This document shows, piece by piece, positions 8,391 to 16,854 of a stretch of DNA of 64,000 bases. The notes below the pieces were generated by a model. It saw only the letters and a program-made list of their open reading frames with translations, was not told the DNA's origin and made no database searches. Position 1 is the first letter of the stretch, and the number at the start of each line of letters is the position of its first letter. Position numbers and translations under genes: made by a program. Source of the stretch: WHTK01 sp965197795 (GTDB taxonomy: Bacteria; Chloroflexota; Dehalococcoidia; DSTF01; WHTK01); contig OZ240228.1 of assembly GCA_965197795.1 (NCBI GenBank), forward strand, positions 1,054,001 through 1,118,000, in the 5' to 3' direction.

Positions 8391-10211
8391 TCACTCATCC
8401 GTGGCCGTGACCGCGATGTTGAGGGTGCGAAGCGCCTCGTCGGCAGCCGGCGATGGCGCGCCGGTCATCGGATCGGAAGCGCTCTTGGTCTTGGGAAACG
8501 GTATGACCTCGCGGATGTCAGATTCCTGAGCCAACAACGCGACCGTGCGGTCGATACCCGAGGCGATGCCTCCGTGGGGCGGCGCGCCGTACTCGAACGC
8601 CTCAAGCATGTGACCGAAGCGCTCGCTGGCGTCTTTATCCGTGATTCTGAGCAGGCGCAAGACGCGCTCCTGCTCGGGACGGTCGTGAATGCGAATGCTG
8701 CCGCCCCCGATTTCGTGACCGTTGCAGACGATGTCGTAGGCGTTGCTGAGGGCATTGCCCGGGTCGGTCTCGAGGTCCGCCAGCGACTCGCGCTTCACCG
8801 AGGTGAAGAGGTGGTGGCTGGGACTCCAGCGCTCCTCTTCGTCGTCCCACTCGAACATCGGGAAGTCGACGACCCAGAGGAAGGCGAGCGTGTCAGGGTC
8901 GGCGAGCTCCAGCTTTGCCGCTACAGTGCGGCGGAGAGTGTCGAGGGTGGGCTTGACGCGGGCAGCCGAGCCGGACTCCTTGGCGGGCATCCCGCCGGCG
9001 CCGGCGACGAGGAGTACCAGGTCGCCCGCCGAGGCGCCGGCGTTGATGCCGATCGCTTGCACCAGGTCGAGGCCGAGGAACTTGAGGACCGGTGAGCGGA
9101 CCTGCTCTTGCGTGGCCGCACGCGGCTCGGCCTCGAACGCGATCGAGACGAGGCCGCGCGCGCCCATCGTCTTCACGGTTTCGGTCAGGTCATCGATCTC
9201 GCGGCGGGAGAATGAGGCGCCGCCAGGGACGCAAAGGCCTTCGACGATGCCGCCGCTCTCGACCGCGCTTCTAAAGACGGCGAACTCGGTGTTGCGGACG
9301 AGTTCGGTGAAGTCGGTCAGCTCCAGGCCGTAGCGCAGGTCCGGCTTGTCGGTGCCGAAGCGGCGCATCGATTCGGCGTAGGTGAGGCGCGGGAAGGGCG
9401 TCGACAGCTTGAGGTCGGGGCGCAGGTCCTGGACCAGGCCGGTGTATAGCGCCTCCGTCAGTTCGAGGATGTCTTCCTGCGTGGCGAAGCTCATTTCGAG
9501 GTCAAGCTGCGTGAACTCCGGCTGCCGGTCGGCACGCAGGTCCTCGTCGCGGAAGCACTTCGCGATCTGGTAGTAGCGCTCGAAGCCGGAGACCATGAGC
9601 AGCTGCTTGAACTGCTGCGGTGACTGCGGCAGGGCGTAAAAGCTGCCGGCGTGGATGCGGCTGGGCACGAGGTAGTCGCGGGCGCCCTCCGGCGTTGGGT
9701 TGGCGAGGATCGGCGTTTCGATGTCCGTAAAGCCGCGCTGGTTGAGAAACTCACGGATGTAGTGGATGACACGACTGCGCAGGACGATGTTGTTGTGCAT
9801 CGTCTCACGGCGCAGGTCGAGATAGCGGTAGCGCAGGCGCAACAGCTCCTCGACGGTCGATTCCTCGTTGATGTAGAAGGGCGGAGTGCGGGCCGCGTTG
9901 AGGTTAACTATCGATTGTGCGACGACTTCGATCGAGCCGGTCGGCATCGCATCGTTTTCCGTGCCGGGGCGTCGCGTCGCGACCTCTCCCTCGATCTGCA
10001 GCACGTACTCGTTGCGGGCCTCGCTGGCGACGGCGTGCGCTTCAGCCGCGGTCTGGGGGTTGACGACAACCTGGACGATTCCGCTCGAGTCACGCATGTC
10101 GAGGAAAATGAGGCCGCCGTGGTCGCGCCGGCGGTGTACCCAGCCAGCCAGTCTCACGGTCTGGCCACCGTGTTCCAGCCGCAGTGCTCCGCAGTATTGG
10201 CTTTTAAGCAT
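8391..10211 (-). CDS. aspS: Aspartyl-tRNA synthetase
   Basis: About 606 residues, the normal size for bacterial AspRS. An N-terminal OB-fold anticodon-binding domain (LRLEHGGQTVRLAGWVHRRRDHGGLIFLDMRD) is followed by the class II core (RYRYLDLRR, then CFRDEDLRADRQPEFTQLDLEMSF), the inserted GAD domain, and a C-terminal motif 3 in GGIASGIDRTVALL. It charges tRNA-Asp with aspartate. The frame is open 28 codons further upstream, but ATG 10211 is chosen because GGAGG lies just before it and the protein starts at the conserved OB fold. Confidence 0.97.
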   Translation of the reverse strand: MLKSQYCGALRLEHGGQTVRLAGWVHRRRDHGGLIFLDMRDSSGIVQVVVNPQTAAEAHAVASEARNEYVLQIEGEVATRRPGTENDAMPTGSIEVVAQSIVNLNAARTPPFYINEESTVEELLRLRYRYLDLRRETMHNNIVLRSRVIHYIREFLNQRGFTDIETPILANPTPEGARDYLVPSRIHAGSFYALPQSPQQFKQLLMVSGFERYYQIAKCFRDEDLRADRQPEFTQLDLEMSFATQEDILELTEALYTGLVQDLRPDLKLSTPFPRLTYAESMRRFGTDKPDLRYGLELTDFTELVRNTEFAVFRSAVESGGIVEGLCVPGGASFSRREIDDLTETVKTMGARGLVSIAFEAEPRAATQEQVRSPVLKFLGLDLVQAIGINAGASAGDLVLLVAGAGGMPAKESGSAARVKPTLDTLRRTVAAKLELADPDTLAFLWVVDFPMFEWDDEEERWSPSHHLFTSVKRESLADLETDPGNALSNAYDIVCNGHEIGGGSIRIHDRPEQERVLRLLRITDKDASERFGHMLEAFEYGAPPHGGIASGIDRTVALLAQESDIREVIPFPKTKSASDPMTGAPSPAADEALRTLNIAVTATDE

Positions 10212-10361
10212 GATGGTCCTCCCTTGGGCCAGGATGCGATGAAAACGCATGAACCGATGCGCCGCGTCCCACTGGAAACGCGGCGTGGATGGCACGGAGA
10301 TTCGGCGGCGGTCGATGGAGGGTCGCTGAAATCGCGGAACTCAGGCTAAGCGATGGCTGTT

Positions 10362-10487
10362 TTACTCTCCGCTGCTCGCGGAGTCGGTATCTTCCGTCGG
10401 GGCTTCACCCTTCTTCTTCTTCTTCTTCATCGCGAAGATGGCGGCAACGGCGCCGATAAGCAGGCCGATGATTGGAATCTTCTTCAC
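10362..10487 (-). CDS. Small single-pass membrane protein
   Basis: A 41-residue protein: MKKIPIIGLLIGAVAAIFAM, a run of Lys, then an acidic tail TEDTDSASSGE. It has one hydrophobic helix (about residues 4-20) followed by a positively charged stop-transfer stretch. The start is GTG 10487, seven nucleotides after GGGAGG, which argues that it is a real gene rather than the longer upstream frame. It lies between aspS and the divergent hemW. The function is unknown. Confidence 0.65.
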   Translation of the reverse strand: MKKIPIIGLLIGAVAAIFAMKKKKKKGEAPTEDTDSASSGE

Positions 10488-10566
10488 TACAGCGCCTCCC
10501 CGTAAGTAATGCCCATATCCTATACAAGGCCGCGATGCGGCGCAAACCCGGTCGAAGTCATAGCGG

Positions 10567-10572
10567 TACACT
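10567..10572 (+). promoter_or_regulatory. Candidate -10 element for hemW (near-leaderless)
   Basis: TACACT ends 6 nt before the GTG start of hemW and there is no Shine-Dalgarno in between. No good -35 was found, so this rests on position and the repeated pattern in the window. Confidence 0.4.
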
Positions 10573-10578
10573 GACTGG

Positions 10579-11763
10579 GTGACTACCTCCGAACCTTTCG
10601 CGCTCTACGTTCACATCCCTTTCTGCACCGCGAAGTGCACCTACTGCGACTTCAACTCCTACGCCGGTCAGGACTCCTTGATGAGCCCTTACGCCCAGGC
10701 CGTCGCCAGGGAAGCGAGCTTGTGGTCGACGCATCTTGCAGGGCGCAAGATCGAAACCGTGTTCTTTGGCGGCGGCACGCCGAGCCTGCTGCCGCTTCCA
10801 GACATGGAGCTCATCATGCGGGCGCTGCTCGGTCAGTTCGATATCGTCCCGACCGCGGAGATCTCGCTGGAAGCCAACCCCGGCACCGTCGACGCGGCTC
10901 ATCTGCAGGGATTGCGGCGACTGGGCTTCAATCGGATCAGCTTCGGCATACAGAGCTTCCACGGTGAGGAACTTCGCACGCTGGAGCGGATACACGACGC
11001 AGACGAGGTGGAGCAGGCGTACGCGTGGGCCCGGGCGACGGGCTTCGAGAACGTAAACCTGGACCTGATCTACGGACTGGAAAGGCAGACGCTCGAAGGC
11101 TGGCAGGTCAACCTGGAGCGCGCGCTCAGCATGTTCCCTGAGCACCTTTCGCTGTACGCGCTGACGCTGGAAGACGGGACGCCGCTGACACGAGACGTAA
11201 ACCGCGGCCGCAACGCCGGGCCCGATCTCGACCTCCAGGCCGACATGTTCGAGTGGAGCGTTGAACGCATGGGACGGTCAGGCTACTCGCACTACGAGGT
11301 GTCGAACTGGGCACGCTCCGGGCACGAGTGCCGTCACAACCTGTACTACTGGCGGAACCGCGACTGGCTGGGCCTGGGCGCGGGCGCACATTCACACCTC
11401 CGGGATCGGCGGTTTGCCGGCGCCGCGAGCCCATCGCGCTATATAGCACTCGTGAACGAGTCGGAGATGGCCACGGGGGATGCGTTGGAAGGCATGAGGC
11501 AGGTCGGGATGCGAGAGGAGTCGGACAAAGAGCGCGAGATGTCGGAGACGGCGTTCCTCGCCCTGCGGTTGCGCGAAGGCCTGGACATCGCGGCGTTCGA
11601 GTCGCGCTTCGGAGTCGAGTTCGAGCGCGTGTTCGGTGAGGCGGCACGCGAAACGCAGGCGCTGGGACTGACCGAGATGTCCGACGGGCATCTGCGTCTC
11701 CGCGACGAGGCGGTCCTACTCGGAGATGAGGCCTTCATTCGGTTCCTCTCCCCGTCAACATAG
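10579..11763 (+). CDS. hemW: HemW-like radical SAM protein (heme chaperone family)
   Basis: A 394-residue radical SAM enzyme. The cluster-binding cysteines C16-x3-C20-x2-C23 lie in PFCTAKCTYCDFNSY, and the SAM-binding GGGTPSLL follows. The CDFNSY ending is typical of HemW, the heme-trafficking relative of oxygen-independent coproporphyrinogen oxidase HemN. A C-terminal HemN-type domain is present (EMSETAFLALRLREGLD). The likely role is heme insertion into respiratory proteins; true HemN activity is less likely. A start at GTG 10579 fits a TACACT -10 element 6 nt upstream. Confidence 0.9.
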   Translation: MTTSEPFALYVHIPFCTAKCTYCDFNSYAGQDSLMSPYAQAVAREASLWSTHLAGRKIETVFFGGGTPSLLPLPDMELIMRALLGQFDIVPTAEISLEANPGTVDAAHLQGLRRLGFNRISFGIQSFHGEELRTLERIHDADEVEQAYAWARATGFENVNLDLIYGLERQTLEGWQVNLERALSMFPEHLSLYALTLEDGTPLTRDVNRGRNAGPDLDLQADMFEWSVERMGRSGYSHYEVSNWARSGHECRHNLYYWRNRDWLGLGAGAHSHLRDRRFAGAASPSRYIALVNESEMATGDALEGMRQVGMREESDKEREMSETAFLALRLREGLDIAAFESRFGVEFERVFGEAARETQALGLTEMSDGHLRLRDEAVLLGDEAFIRFLSPST

Positions 11764-11799
11764 CGAGGATCACTATCTGGATGCGAGAGGCGGGAGGGG

Positions 11800-12012
11800 A
11801 TGATGTCAGAAGCAAACGATAGAGTCAGAATCACGCCGCGTGACAACGGTCCGTACTGCGTCCTCGGCGACGTCGAATTGCTGGACGCCGAAGGCAGGCC
11901 GATCGCCTACGAAGGACGCCTCGCTCTGTGCCGCTGTGGTAATTCCAGCGACAAACCGATCTGCGACGGGTCTCATCGTGAGATCGGTTTCGAGAGTGTA
12001 ATCCGCAGCTGA
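11800..12012 (+). CDS. CDGSH iron-sulfur domain protein
   Basis: A 70-residue protein with the CDGSH signature: C44-x-C46 in LCRCGNSSDKPI, then C55-D-G-S-H59. These three Cys and one His bind a redox-active [2Fe-2S] cluster. Family members act in iron-sulfur or redox homeostasis; the bacterial roles are poorly known. Two ATGs follow GGGAGGGG; the second (11803) has better spacing. It follows hemW by 36 nt and may be co-transcribed with it. Confidence 0.9.
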   Translation: MMSEANDRVRITPRDNGPYCVLGDVELLDAEGRPIAYEGRLALCRCGNSSDKPICDGSHREIGFESVIRS

Positions 12013-12030
12013 GGCTTGCGCTAAGTTTCG

Positions 12031-13059
12031 TTAACTCAGCCCATGCAGCGACTTCACGCCCGCGATCAGCTCGGCGAGATCGGGCGCTGATGTCGCGGGC
12101 GCCGGGCCGACGGGATCCGGCGTGGGCGGCTCGCCGAGCAGCGCTTCGATGCTGTTGCGGACGCCCCAGGAAAGCGCCGTCAGGTCGTATCCGCCTTCCA
12201 GCGTGACGACAATGCGTCCGTCACAGAGCTCCGACGCCAGAGCCTTCAGGCTGCCGACGAGCGAGGCGTAGCCGGCGCACGAGAGGCGCATTAGCGACCC
12301 ATCGATAGGGTCGGCGTGGTGGGCGTCGTAGCCAGCCGAGACGAGGATGAGCTGCGGCGAGAAGCCACGGACCTTGGGCGCGACAACCTGCTCGATCAGC
12401 AGAGCGTACTCTGCGTCGCCGCAACCGCCGGGCAGCGAGAGGTTGAGCGTGGTGCCGCCTCCGGCCTCTCGCCAGTGCCCGCTTCCAGGATAGTAGGGGT
12501 ACTGATGCGTCGAAACGTACAGCACACGAGGGTCCGCATAGAACGCGTCCTGCGTACCGTTACCGTGATGAATGTCGATGTCGATGATGGCGACACGGTC
12601 GAGTCCGAGGACGTCCGTGGCGTGTCGCGCGGCGAGGGCGACGCTGTTGAAGAAGCAGAACCCCATCGGCGCAGTGGCGATCGCGTGGTGACCCGGCGGC
12701 CGCGTCAGACAGTAGGCAGCATCGAAGTCACGTTTGACGACAGACTCCGTGGCGCCGAGGACGGCTCCGGCGGCGCGGAGCGCCGCAGCGTACGTACCGG
12801 TGTTGGCGATCGTGTCGGCGAGGACCATGACGGGGCCTCGTTCGCCGACGTGCTGCATGCGCTCGATGTGGCTGGCGGTGTGGACTCGCGAAAGCTCGTC
12901 TATCGAAGCGTCGCGGCAATCGGGCCGCTCGAGACGAGCAACGAGGCCAGAGTCCTCCAGGAGTTGGAGGCAGGCCTCAACTCGCGAGGCGTTCTCGGGG
13001 TGGGTCAGCGTGTCGTGGCCCAGGAATAGGGGATCGTAGTAAAGCGCGACGCCTGCCAC
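12031..13059 (-). CDS. Histone-deacetylase-fold (AcuC/HDAC family) deacetylase
   Basis: A 342-residue arginase/deacetylase-fold enzyme. Active-site motifs are intact: RPPGHHA (120-126) with the catalytic His pair, DIDIHHGNGTQD (160-171) with Zn ligands Asp and His, YDAHHADP (244-251) and LEGGYD (287-292). Bacterial homologues deacetylate acetyl-lysine proteins, polyamines or acetoin-related substrates; the substrate is not evident. The GTG start has no Shine-Dalgarno but has TGCTAGGCT six nucleotides upstream, suggesting a leaderless mRNA. Confidence 0.94.
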   Translation of the reverse strand: MAGVALYYDPLFLGHDTLTHPENASRVEACLQLLEDSGLVARLERPDCRDASIDELSRVHTASHIERMQHVGERGPVMVLADTIANTGTYAAALRAAGAVLGATESVVKRDFDAAYCLTRPPGHHAIATAPMGFCFFNSVALAARHATDVLGLDRVAIIDIDIHHGNGTQDAFYADPRVLYVSTHQYPYYPGSGHWREAGGGTTLNLSLPGGCGDAEYALLIEQVVAPKVRGFSPQLILVSAGYDAHHADPIDGSLMRLSCAGYASLVGSLKALASELCDGRIVVTLEGGYDLTALSWGVRNSIEALLGEPPTPDPVGPAPATSAPDLAELIAGVKSLHGLS

Positions 13060-13065
13060 GCGCTA

Positions 13066-13074
13066 AGCCTAGCA
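13066..13074 (-). promoter_or_regulatory. Candidate extended -10 for the HDAC-family gene
   Basis: TGC-TAGGCT on the minus strand ends 6 nt before the GTG start at 13059. No Shine-Dalgarno is present. Confidence 0.4.
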
Positions 13075-13085
13075 GGCGAAGACTG

Positions 13086-13336
13086 TCACTCGACGAGCTT
13101 TTGCAGTGATTCGTTGAGCTCGCTGAGCTCGGGGAACTGCTTTGTGTCCCACTTGAAGTAGATCTTTTGCCCGTTAGCGGTGACTTCGAAGGCGCCGCGG
13201 TCACCGGGGATCAGGGTGATGCCGTCGGTCGACTCACCGAAGGTCTGGAGTAGCTCTTGCGCGTCCACGCGGCGCGTGCGGTGTAGTTTCAAGGCCTGCA
13301 GTAAAGCAACTCGATCTTCAGTTTCTCTTTAGCCAT
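13086..13336 (-). CDS. SelW/Rdx-family thioredoxin-fold protein with in-frame UGA (putative selenocysteine) and a frameshift
   Basis: The C-terminal part (GITLIPGDRGAFEVTANGQKIYFKWDTKQFPEL) is a clear Rdx/SelW domain, a small redox fold. The proper N-terminus starts at ATG 13336, seven nucleotides after GGAGG, and reads MAKEKLKIELLYCRP-UGA-NYTARAAW. The UGA (13291-13289) falls exactly where the family has the second Cys of Cys-x-x-Cys/Sec, giving YCRPUNY. After ...RAAWT the frame must shift near 13262, inside a CGCGC run, to reach QELLQTFGES. Either the gene encodes a selenoprotein with one sequencing indel, or it is a decaying Cys/Sec gene. A TTG start at 13292 would omit the redox motif and is unlikely. 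Confidence 0.7.
13266..13291 (-). promoter_or_regulatory. UGA codon with adjacent hairpin, possible bacterial SECIS
   Basis: After the UGA at 13291-13289, CACGC-GCC-GCGTG can fold 11-23 nt downstream, the place where bacterial SECIS hairpins sit. The stem is only 5 bp and no conserved apical signature was identified. Confidence 0.3.
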
Positions 13337-13355
13337 GGAGGTGCCTCCTGGATGA

Positions 13356-13946
13356 CTATAGCGCTGTGAGCAGGTTGGTTTCGTGCGTCCTGGGTACCTT
13401 GACGGCACGGATCACGACGAAGCCCTTTTGCCGCGCTACCGTCTCGGCGTTGCCGAAGACAGCTTCGACCTGCCGGCGCAGGCTGAGCAGACGGTTGATT
13501 ACGAGGTAGAGCTGGCCGCGAGGTCGCAGGGCCTTGTAAGCGCTCGTCACGAGTTCATCCAGCACTTCACGGCCGCTGTGGGTGGGAGGGTTGCTGACGA
13601 CGACGTCGAAGCGAGTCTTGGGGGGCAGATCGTGCAGACCGTCGCCCAGCACCACTTCGGCGTTCTCAACGCCGTTCAACTCAAGATTGTGCTGCGTAAG
13701 CCGCGTCGCCCGCACGTCGACATCGACGAGGGTGACGTGGCCTTTCGTCGCCAGCTTGGCGGCGGCGATTCCGATGACGCCGTAGCCGCAGCCCCAGTCC
13801 AGGACGCGGGCCGTGGGCGATACGCGCATCGCTTCGACCAGCAGGCGCGTGCCCTCGTCGATTTCACGATGGGCGAAGACGCCCGCCTGGGTGGCGAGGC
13901 GCAGGTCGAAGCCTCGCACGCTCTCGGAGATCATGTGATCCGCCAC
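13356..13946 (-). CDS. RsmC/RlmG-like small methyltransferase
   Basis: A 196-residue class I SAM-dependent methyltransferase. The SAM-binding motif I is VLDWGCGYGVIGIAAAK, the acidic motif II is TLVDVDVRA, and the catalytic motif IV is VVSNPPTH, the N-P-P form used by amino-methylating enzymes on rRNA guanine (RsmC/RlmG) or proteins. Its single-domain length matches the 'MTS' small methyltransferase family. The likely target is rRNA. It starts at GTG 13946, with TATAGT six nucleotides upstream and no Shine-Dalgarno. Confidence 0.88.
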   Translation of the reverse strand: MADHMISESVRGFDLRLATQAGVFAHREIDEGTRLLVEAMRVSPTARVLDWGCGYGVIGIAAAKLATKGHVTLVDVDVRATRLTQHNLELNGVENAEVVLGDGLHDLPPKTRFDVVVSNPPTHSGREVLDELVTSAYKALRPRGQLYLVINRLLSLRRQVEAVFGNAETVARQKGFVVIRAVKVPRTHETNLLTAL

Positions 13947-13952
13947 AGTCCC

Positions 13953-13958
13953 ACTATA
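13953..13958 (-). promoter_or_regulatory. Candidate -10 (TATAGT) of the methyltransferase gene
   Basis: TATAGT on the minus strand ends 6 nt before the GTG at 13946, so the transcript would begin at or next to the start codon. Confidence 0.45.
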
Positions 13959-13988
13959 AGCCGCGCCCGAACAGCGACGCGGTGAGGT

Positions 13989-14981
13989 CTAAACAGGATC
14001 CTCAATGCCGCCTCGCACCCGTTTGAGGCTGAAGTCGCCTTCTTCCCACGAGACGAGCAACTGGGCGGCGATAAATACTGAGCTGTACGTGCCGACGATT
14101 ACGCCGATCGCCATAATTGTGACGAATTCACGAATCGTTTCGCCACCAAGCAAGATCAGGGCGACCAGGACCAGGACGGCAGTCAACGAAGTGTTGAGCG
14201 AGCGAGCCAGCGTCTGATTCAGGCTCGCGTTGACGGCGGCCGACAGCGGCGGCTCGAAGCCGGCGTTCTCGGCGCGACGGATGTTCTCTCGGATCCGGTC
14301 AAATACGACTATGGTGTCGTGGACGCTAAAACCGACGATAGTCAGCATCGCCGTGATGAAGAGCGTGTCAACCTCGAAGTCGAATATCCGGCCCAAGATC
14401 GACGTGACTCCGAGGACGATGACGACGTCGTGGACCAGCGCAACGATCGCTGCTGCTCCGTAGCGTATCGGGCTCGGAACCGAGATGAAGGACACCGTGA
14501 CGTAGATCAGGATGGCGACCGCGGCCGCCGCGACGGCGAAGGCGGCGTTGCGTGTGATGTCCGAGGACACGGATGGTGAGACGGACGAGAATTCCAGGAA
14601 GCGCCCGGTGGAATTGCCTTCCGAATCAACCAGGGGGCCGAAGCGCTGCTCCAGCGCAGCCTCGAGGTCCTCTCGCTCGGACGGCGCTGCCGGGCCGAAC
14701 GCCGGCGCTTCGCCGGAGCCTTCGATCAGGTCCGTGCGGACCAAAAGGCGGCCCTCGGTGGTCTGCTGGATGCGGGCCTCCGCGTGACCGAGCTCGACAA
14801 GCGCCTCGCGCAGCTCGTCCTGCGTGACAGGCTCCTGGAAGGCGACGGAGAAGTTGGTGCCGCTGCTGAATTCGATTCCACGGCGCAGGCCGTCGGGCAA
14901 GGCCAGGGAGACGATGCCTGGCAGGATTAACAGCAGCGAGATCGCGTAGAACAGCGGGCGCTTGCCAACGAAGTCAATCAC
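13989..14981 (-). CDS. secF: Protein translocase subunit SecF
   Basis: A 330-residue SecF. One membrane segment at the N-terminus (YAISLLLILPGIVSLAL) is followed by the periplasmic P1-like domain with GIEFSSGTNF, then five membrane segments. Conserved elements are IVGFSVHDTIVVFDRIREN and SLNTSLTA. With SecD and YajC it uses the proton-motive force to help complete export through SecYEG. Its start overlaps the secD stop by 4 nt (ATGA). Confidence 0.97.
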   Translation of the reverse strand: MIDFVGKRPLFYAISLLLILPGIVSLALPDGLRRGIEFSSGTNFSVAFQEPVTQDELREALVELGHAEARIQQTTEGRLLVRTDLIEGSGEAPAFGPAAPSEREDLEAALEQRFGPLVDSEGNSTGRFLEFSSVSPSVSSDITRNAAFAVAAAAVAILIYVTVSFISVPSPIRYGAAAIVALVHDVVIVLGVTSILGRIFDFEVDTLFITAMLTIVGFSVHDTIVVFDRIRENIRRAENAGFEPPLSAAVNASLNQTLARSLNTSLTAVLVLVALILLGGETIREFVTIMAIGVIVGTYSSVFIAAQLLVSWEEGDFSLKRVRGGIEDPV

Positions 14982-16531
14982 GAACCCGACCCTCCAGTCG
15001 CTTCACCCGCGATGGGTTGATTGGCGGCGGCACGAGCGTCTTCGACGTCGTTGCCGAGGAGCCAGGTGTGACGCATGACCGGCGAGCCGACCAGCGCTAG
15101 CAGGAAGGTGCGTGTCACGGTGATGGCGGAGAACATGCTGACGAGGACACCGAGAGCCAGAGTCAGCGCGAATCCCTTCACCAGGCTGGCCCCGAACTGG
15201 TCGCCGAACCAGTAGAGAATCAAGCAGGTGATCAGCGTGGCGACGTTGCTGTCTCGAATCGAGGTCCAGGCGCGTGAGAAGCCGGCATCGACGGCTCCCA
15301 GCAGATTGCGGCCGAGACGCAACTCCTCCTTCATGCGCTCGAAGATCAGGATGTTGGCGTCGATCGCCATACCGACCGAAAGGACGAACGCCGCCATACC
15401 CGCGGACGTGATGGTCACCGGCCAGAGCTTGAACACGAGGAGCGTCAGCGAGACGTAGACGAAGAGAGATGCCGCGGCGAGCAGACCGGGTAGACGGTAG
15501 TAGGCCACCATGAAGGCCATGACGGCGAAGATGGCGATGATGCCGGCCTGGACCGAGTCGACGACCGCGGAGTCACCCAGCGTGGCATCCACCTCTTCCT
15601 GCTGCACCACGGTCAGCGGCACCGGGAAGGCGCCGGTTCGCAGCAAAGTCGCGAGCGTGCGAGTGTCCTCGAAGCTGAGTCCGTTGATGACCCCGTTGTC
15701 AGAGAGCTGCTGCTGCACAAAGGGGGCGATGATGCTGCCCTGCGTACCTCTGATCGGCTCGCCGTCCAGGAAGAAGGCCATGGACTGGGGCGGATTGGAG
15801 AGACGCCGGGTGGCGATAGCGAGGAGCTCACCACCCTCACTCGTCATGCCAAAGACGAGCTGCGGCACGTTGGTGATCGAGCTACGCTCGGCGCGGATGT
15901 CATCGCGGTCGAGGAACCTACCATCGAGGACGCGCTGCATGCCATCGGTATCGATGACGGTAACGGGTACAAAAAGCGCCGACTGAACCAGCCCCGGGTT
16001 CGCGAGCACGGTATCAAGCGGCTGCGTGGTCGTAGTGCCGTCCGCATTCTCGAAGATCACGTCGCCGTTGGCGTCGCGTGCCAGCTCCATGAACTGCAGC
16101 TGGGCGGTACGGCCGATCTGGTCGAGCGCCTCGTCGGCGGAGATGCCGGGCAACTGGACCTGGATGCGGTTGCTGCCGATGCGCTCGGTGATTGACTCGG
16201 CGACACCGAAGGCGTTGACGCGCCGCTCGATGACATCGACGGCGGCGTCGAGCGCTTCGTCGAGGTCGATATCGGGGTCGGCCGAGAGGTCGGCCTGCAG
16301 GACGAGGCGTGTGCCGCCGCGCAAGTCGAGACCGAGGCGCATCTCACGCCGTTCGACGCCGAAGATGTCTATGCCCTTGCCGATGCAGATGCGGCCGACG
16401 CACTCCTCTTCCGGCCAGGGAAGGAAATCCGGGAGGTAACGGTTGGGGTTGGACGGAAAGGCAACAAACACGGCGAACGTGGTCAACGCCAGGACGAAGA
16501 GCAGCATCAGCCGCGTGGTGCGATTTCTCAT
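14978..16531 (-). CDS. secD: Protein translocase subunit SecD
   Basis: A 517-residue SecD. It begins with a membrane segment (LMLLFVLALTTFAVFVAF), then LGLDLRGGTRLVLQAD, the P1 domain, and a C-terminal six-helix bundle with MAIDANILIFERMKEELRLG and LGVLVSMFSAITVTR. It is the partner of SecF in the SecDF export motor of the inner membrane. It overlaps both yajC and secF by ATGA junctions, indicating a tightly coupled operon. Confidence 0.97.
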   Translation of the reverse strand: MRNRTTRLMLLFVLALTTFAVFVAFPSNPNRYLPDFLPWPEEECVGRICIGKGIDIFGVERREMRLGLDLRGGTRLVLQADLSADPDIDLDEALDAAVDVIERRVNAFGVAESITERIGSNRIQVQLPGISADEALDQIGRTAQLQFMELARDANGDVIFENADGTTTTQPLDTVLANPGLVQSALFVPVTVIDTDGMQRVLDGRFLDRDDIRAERSSITNVPQLVFGMTSEGGELLAIATRRLSNPPQSMAFFLDGEPIRGTQGSIIAPFVQQQLSDNGVINGLSFEDTRTLATLLRTGAFPVPLTVVQQEEVDATLGDSAVVDSVQAGIIAIFAVMAFMVAYYRLPGLLAAASLFVYVSLTLLVFKLWPVTITSAGMAAFVLSVGMAIDANILIFERMKEELRLGRNLLGAVDAGFSRAWTSIRDSNVATLITCLILYWFGDQFGASLVKGFALTLALGVLVSMFSAITVTRTFLLALVGSPVMRHTWLLGNDVEDARAAANQPIAGEATGGSGS

Positions 16532-16854
16532 CCAGAGGCACCTTTCTGCTCAGACTCGCGCCAATCGCGGGCCTCTGATTCGTCCAGGAGTCGCATGATC
16601 GCGTTGGGCAGGGCAGTTATGACGACCCCGTCGGCAAGCTCCAAAGCAACCCGCGTGCCTCCCTTTTCCGCGACCTGAATGTCCTTGACGGTGGCTACGA
16701 AGTTGGAGGTCGTCACCACAATATCGCCTGGACGCAGGTCGCGCATCTGTTTCTTGTGGCGCTCTTGATCTTTCTGAATCGGCCGCATGAACATGAAGTA
16801 GAAGGCCACGACGACACCGAGGATGACGGCGGCCAGCAGCTCGGCGTCGTTCAT
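16528..16854 (-). CDS. yajC: Preprotein translocase accessory subunit YajC
   Basis: A 108-residue protein: one N-terminal membrane helix (LLAAVILGVVVAFYFMFMRP), then a short basic linker and a soluble SH3-like tail (LRPGDIVVTTSNFVATVKDI), typical of YajC. It associates with SecDF. Its ATG overlaps the stop of the upstream cca-DUF559 gene and its own stop overlaps secD, so all four genes are likely translated from one message. Confidence 0.95.
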   Translation of the reverse strand: MNDAELLAAVILGVVVAFYFMFMRPIQKDQERHKKQMRDLRPGDIVVTTSNFVATVKDIQVAEKGGTRVALELADGVVITALPNAIMRLLDESEARDWRESEQKGASG

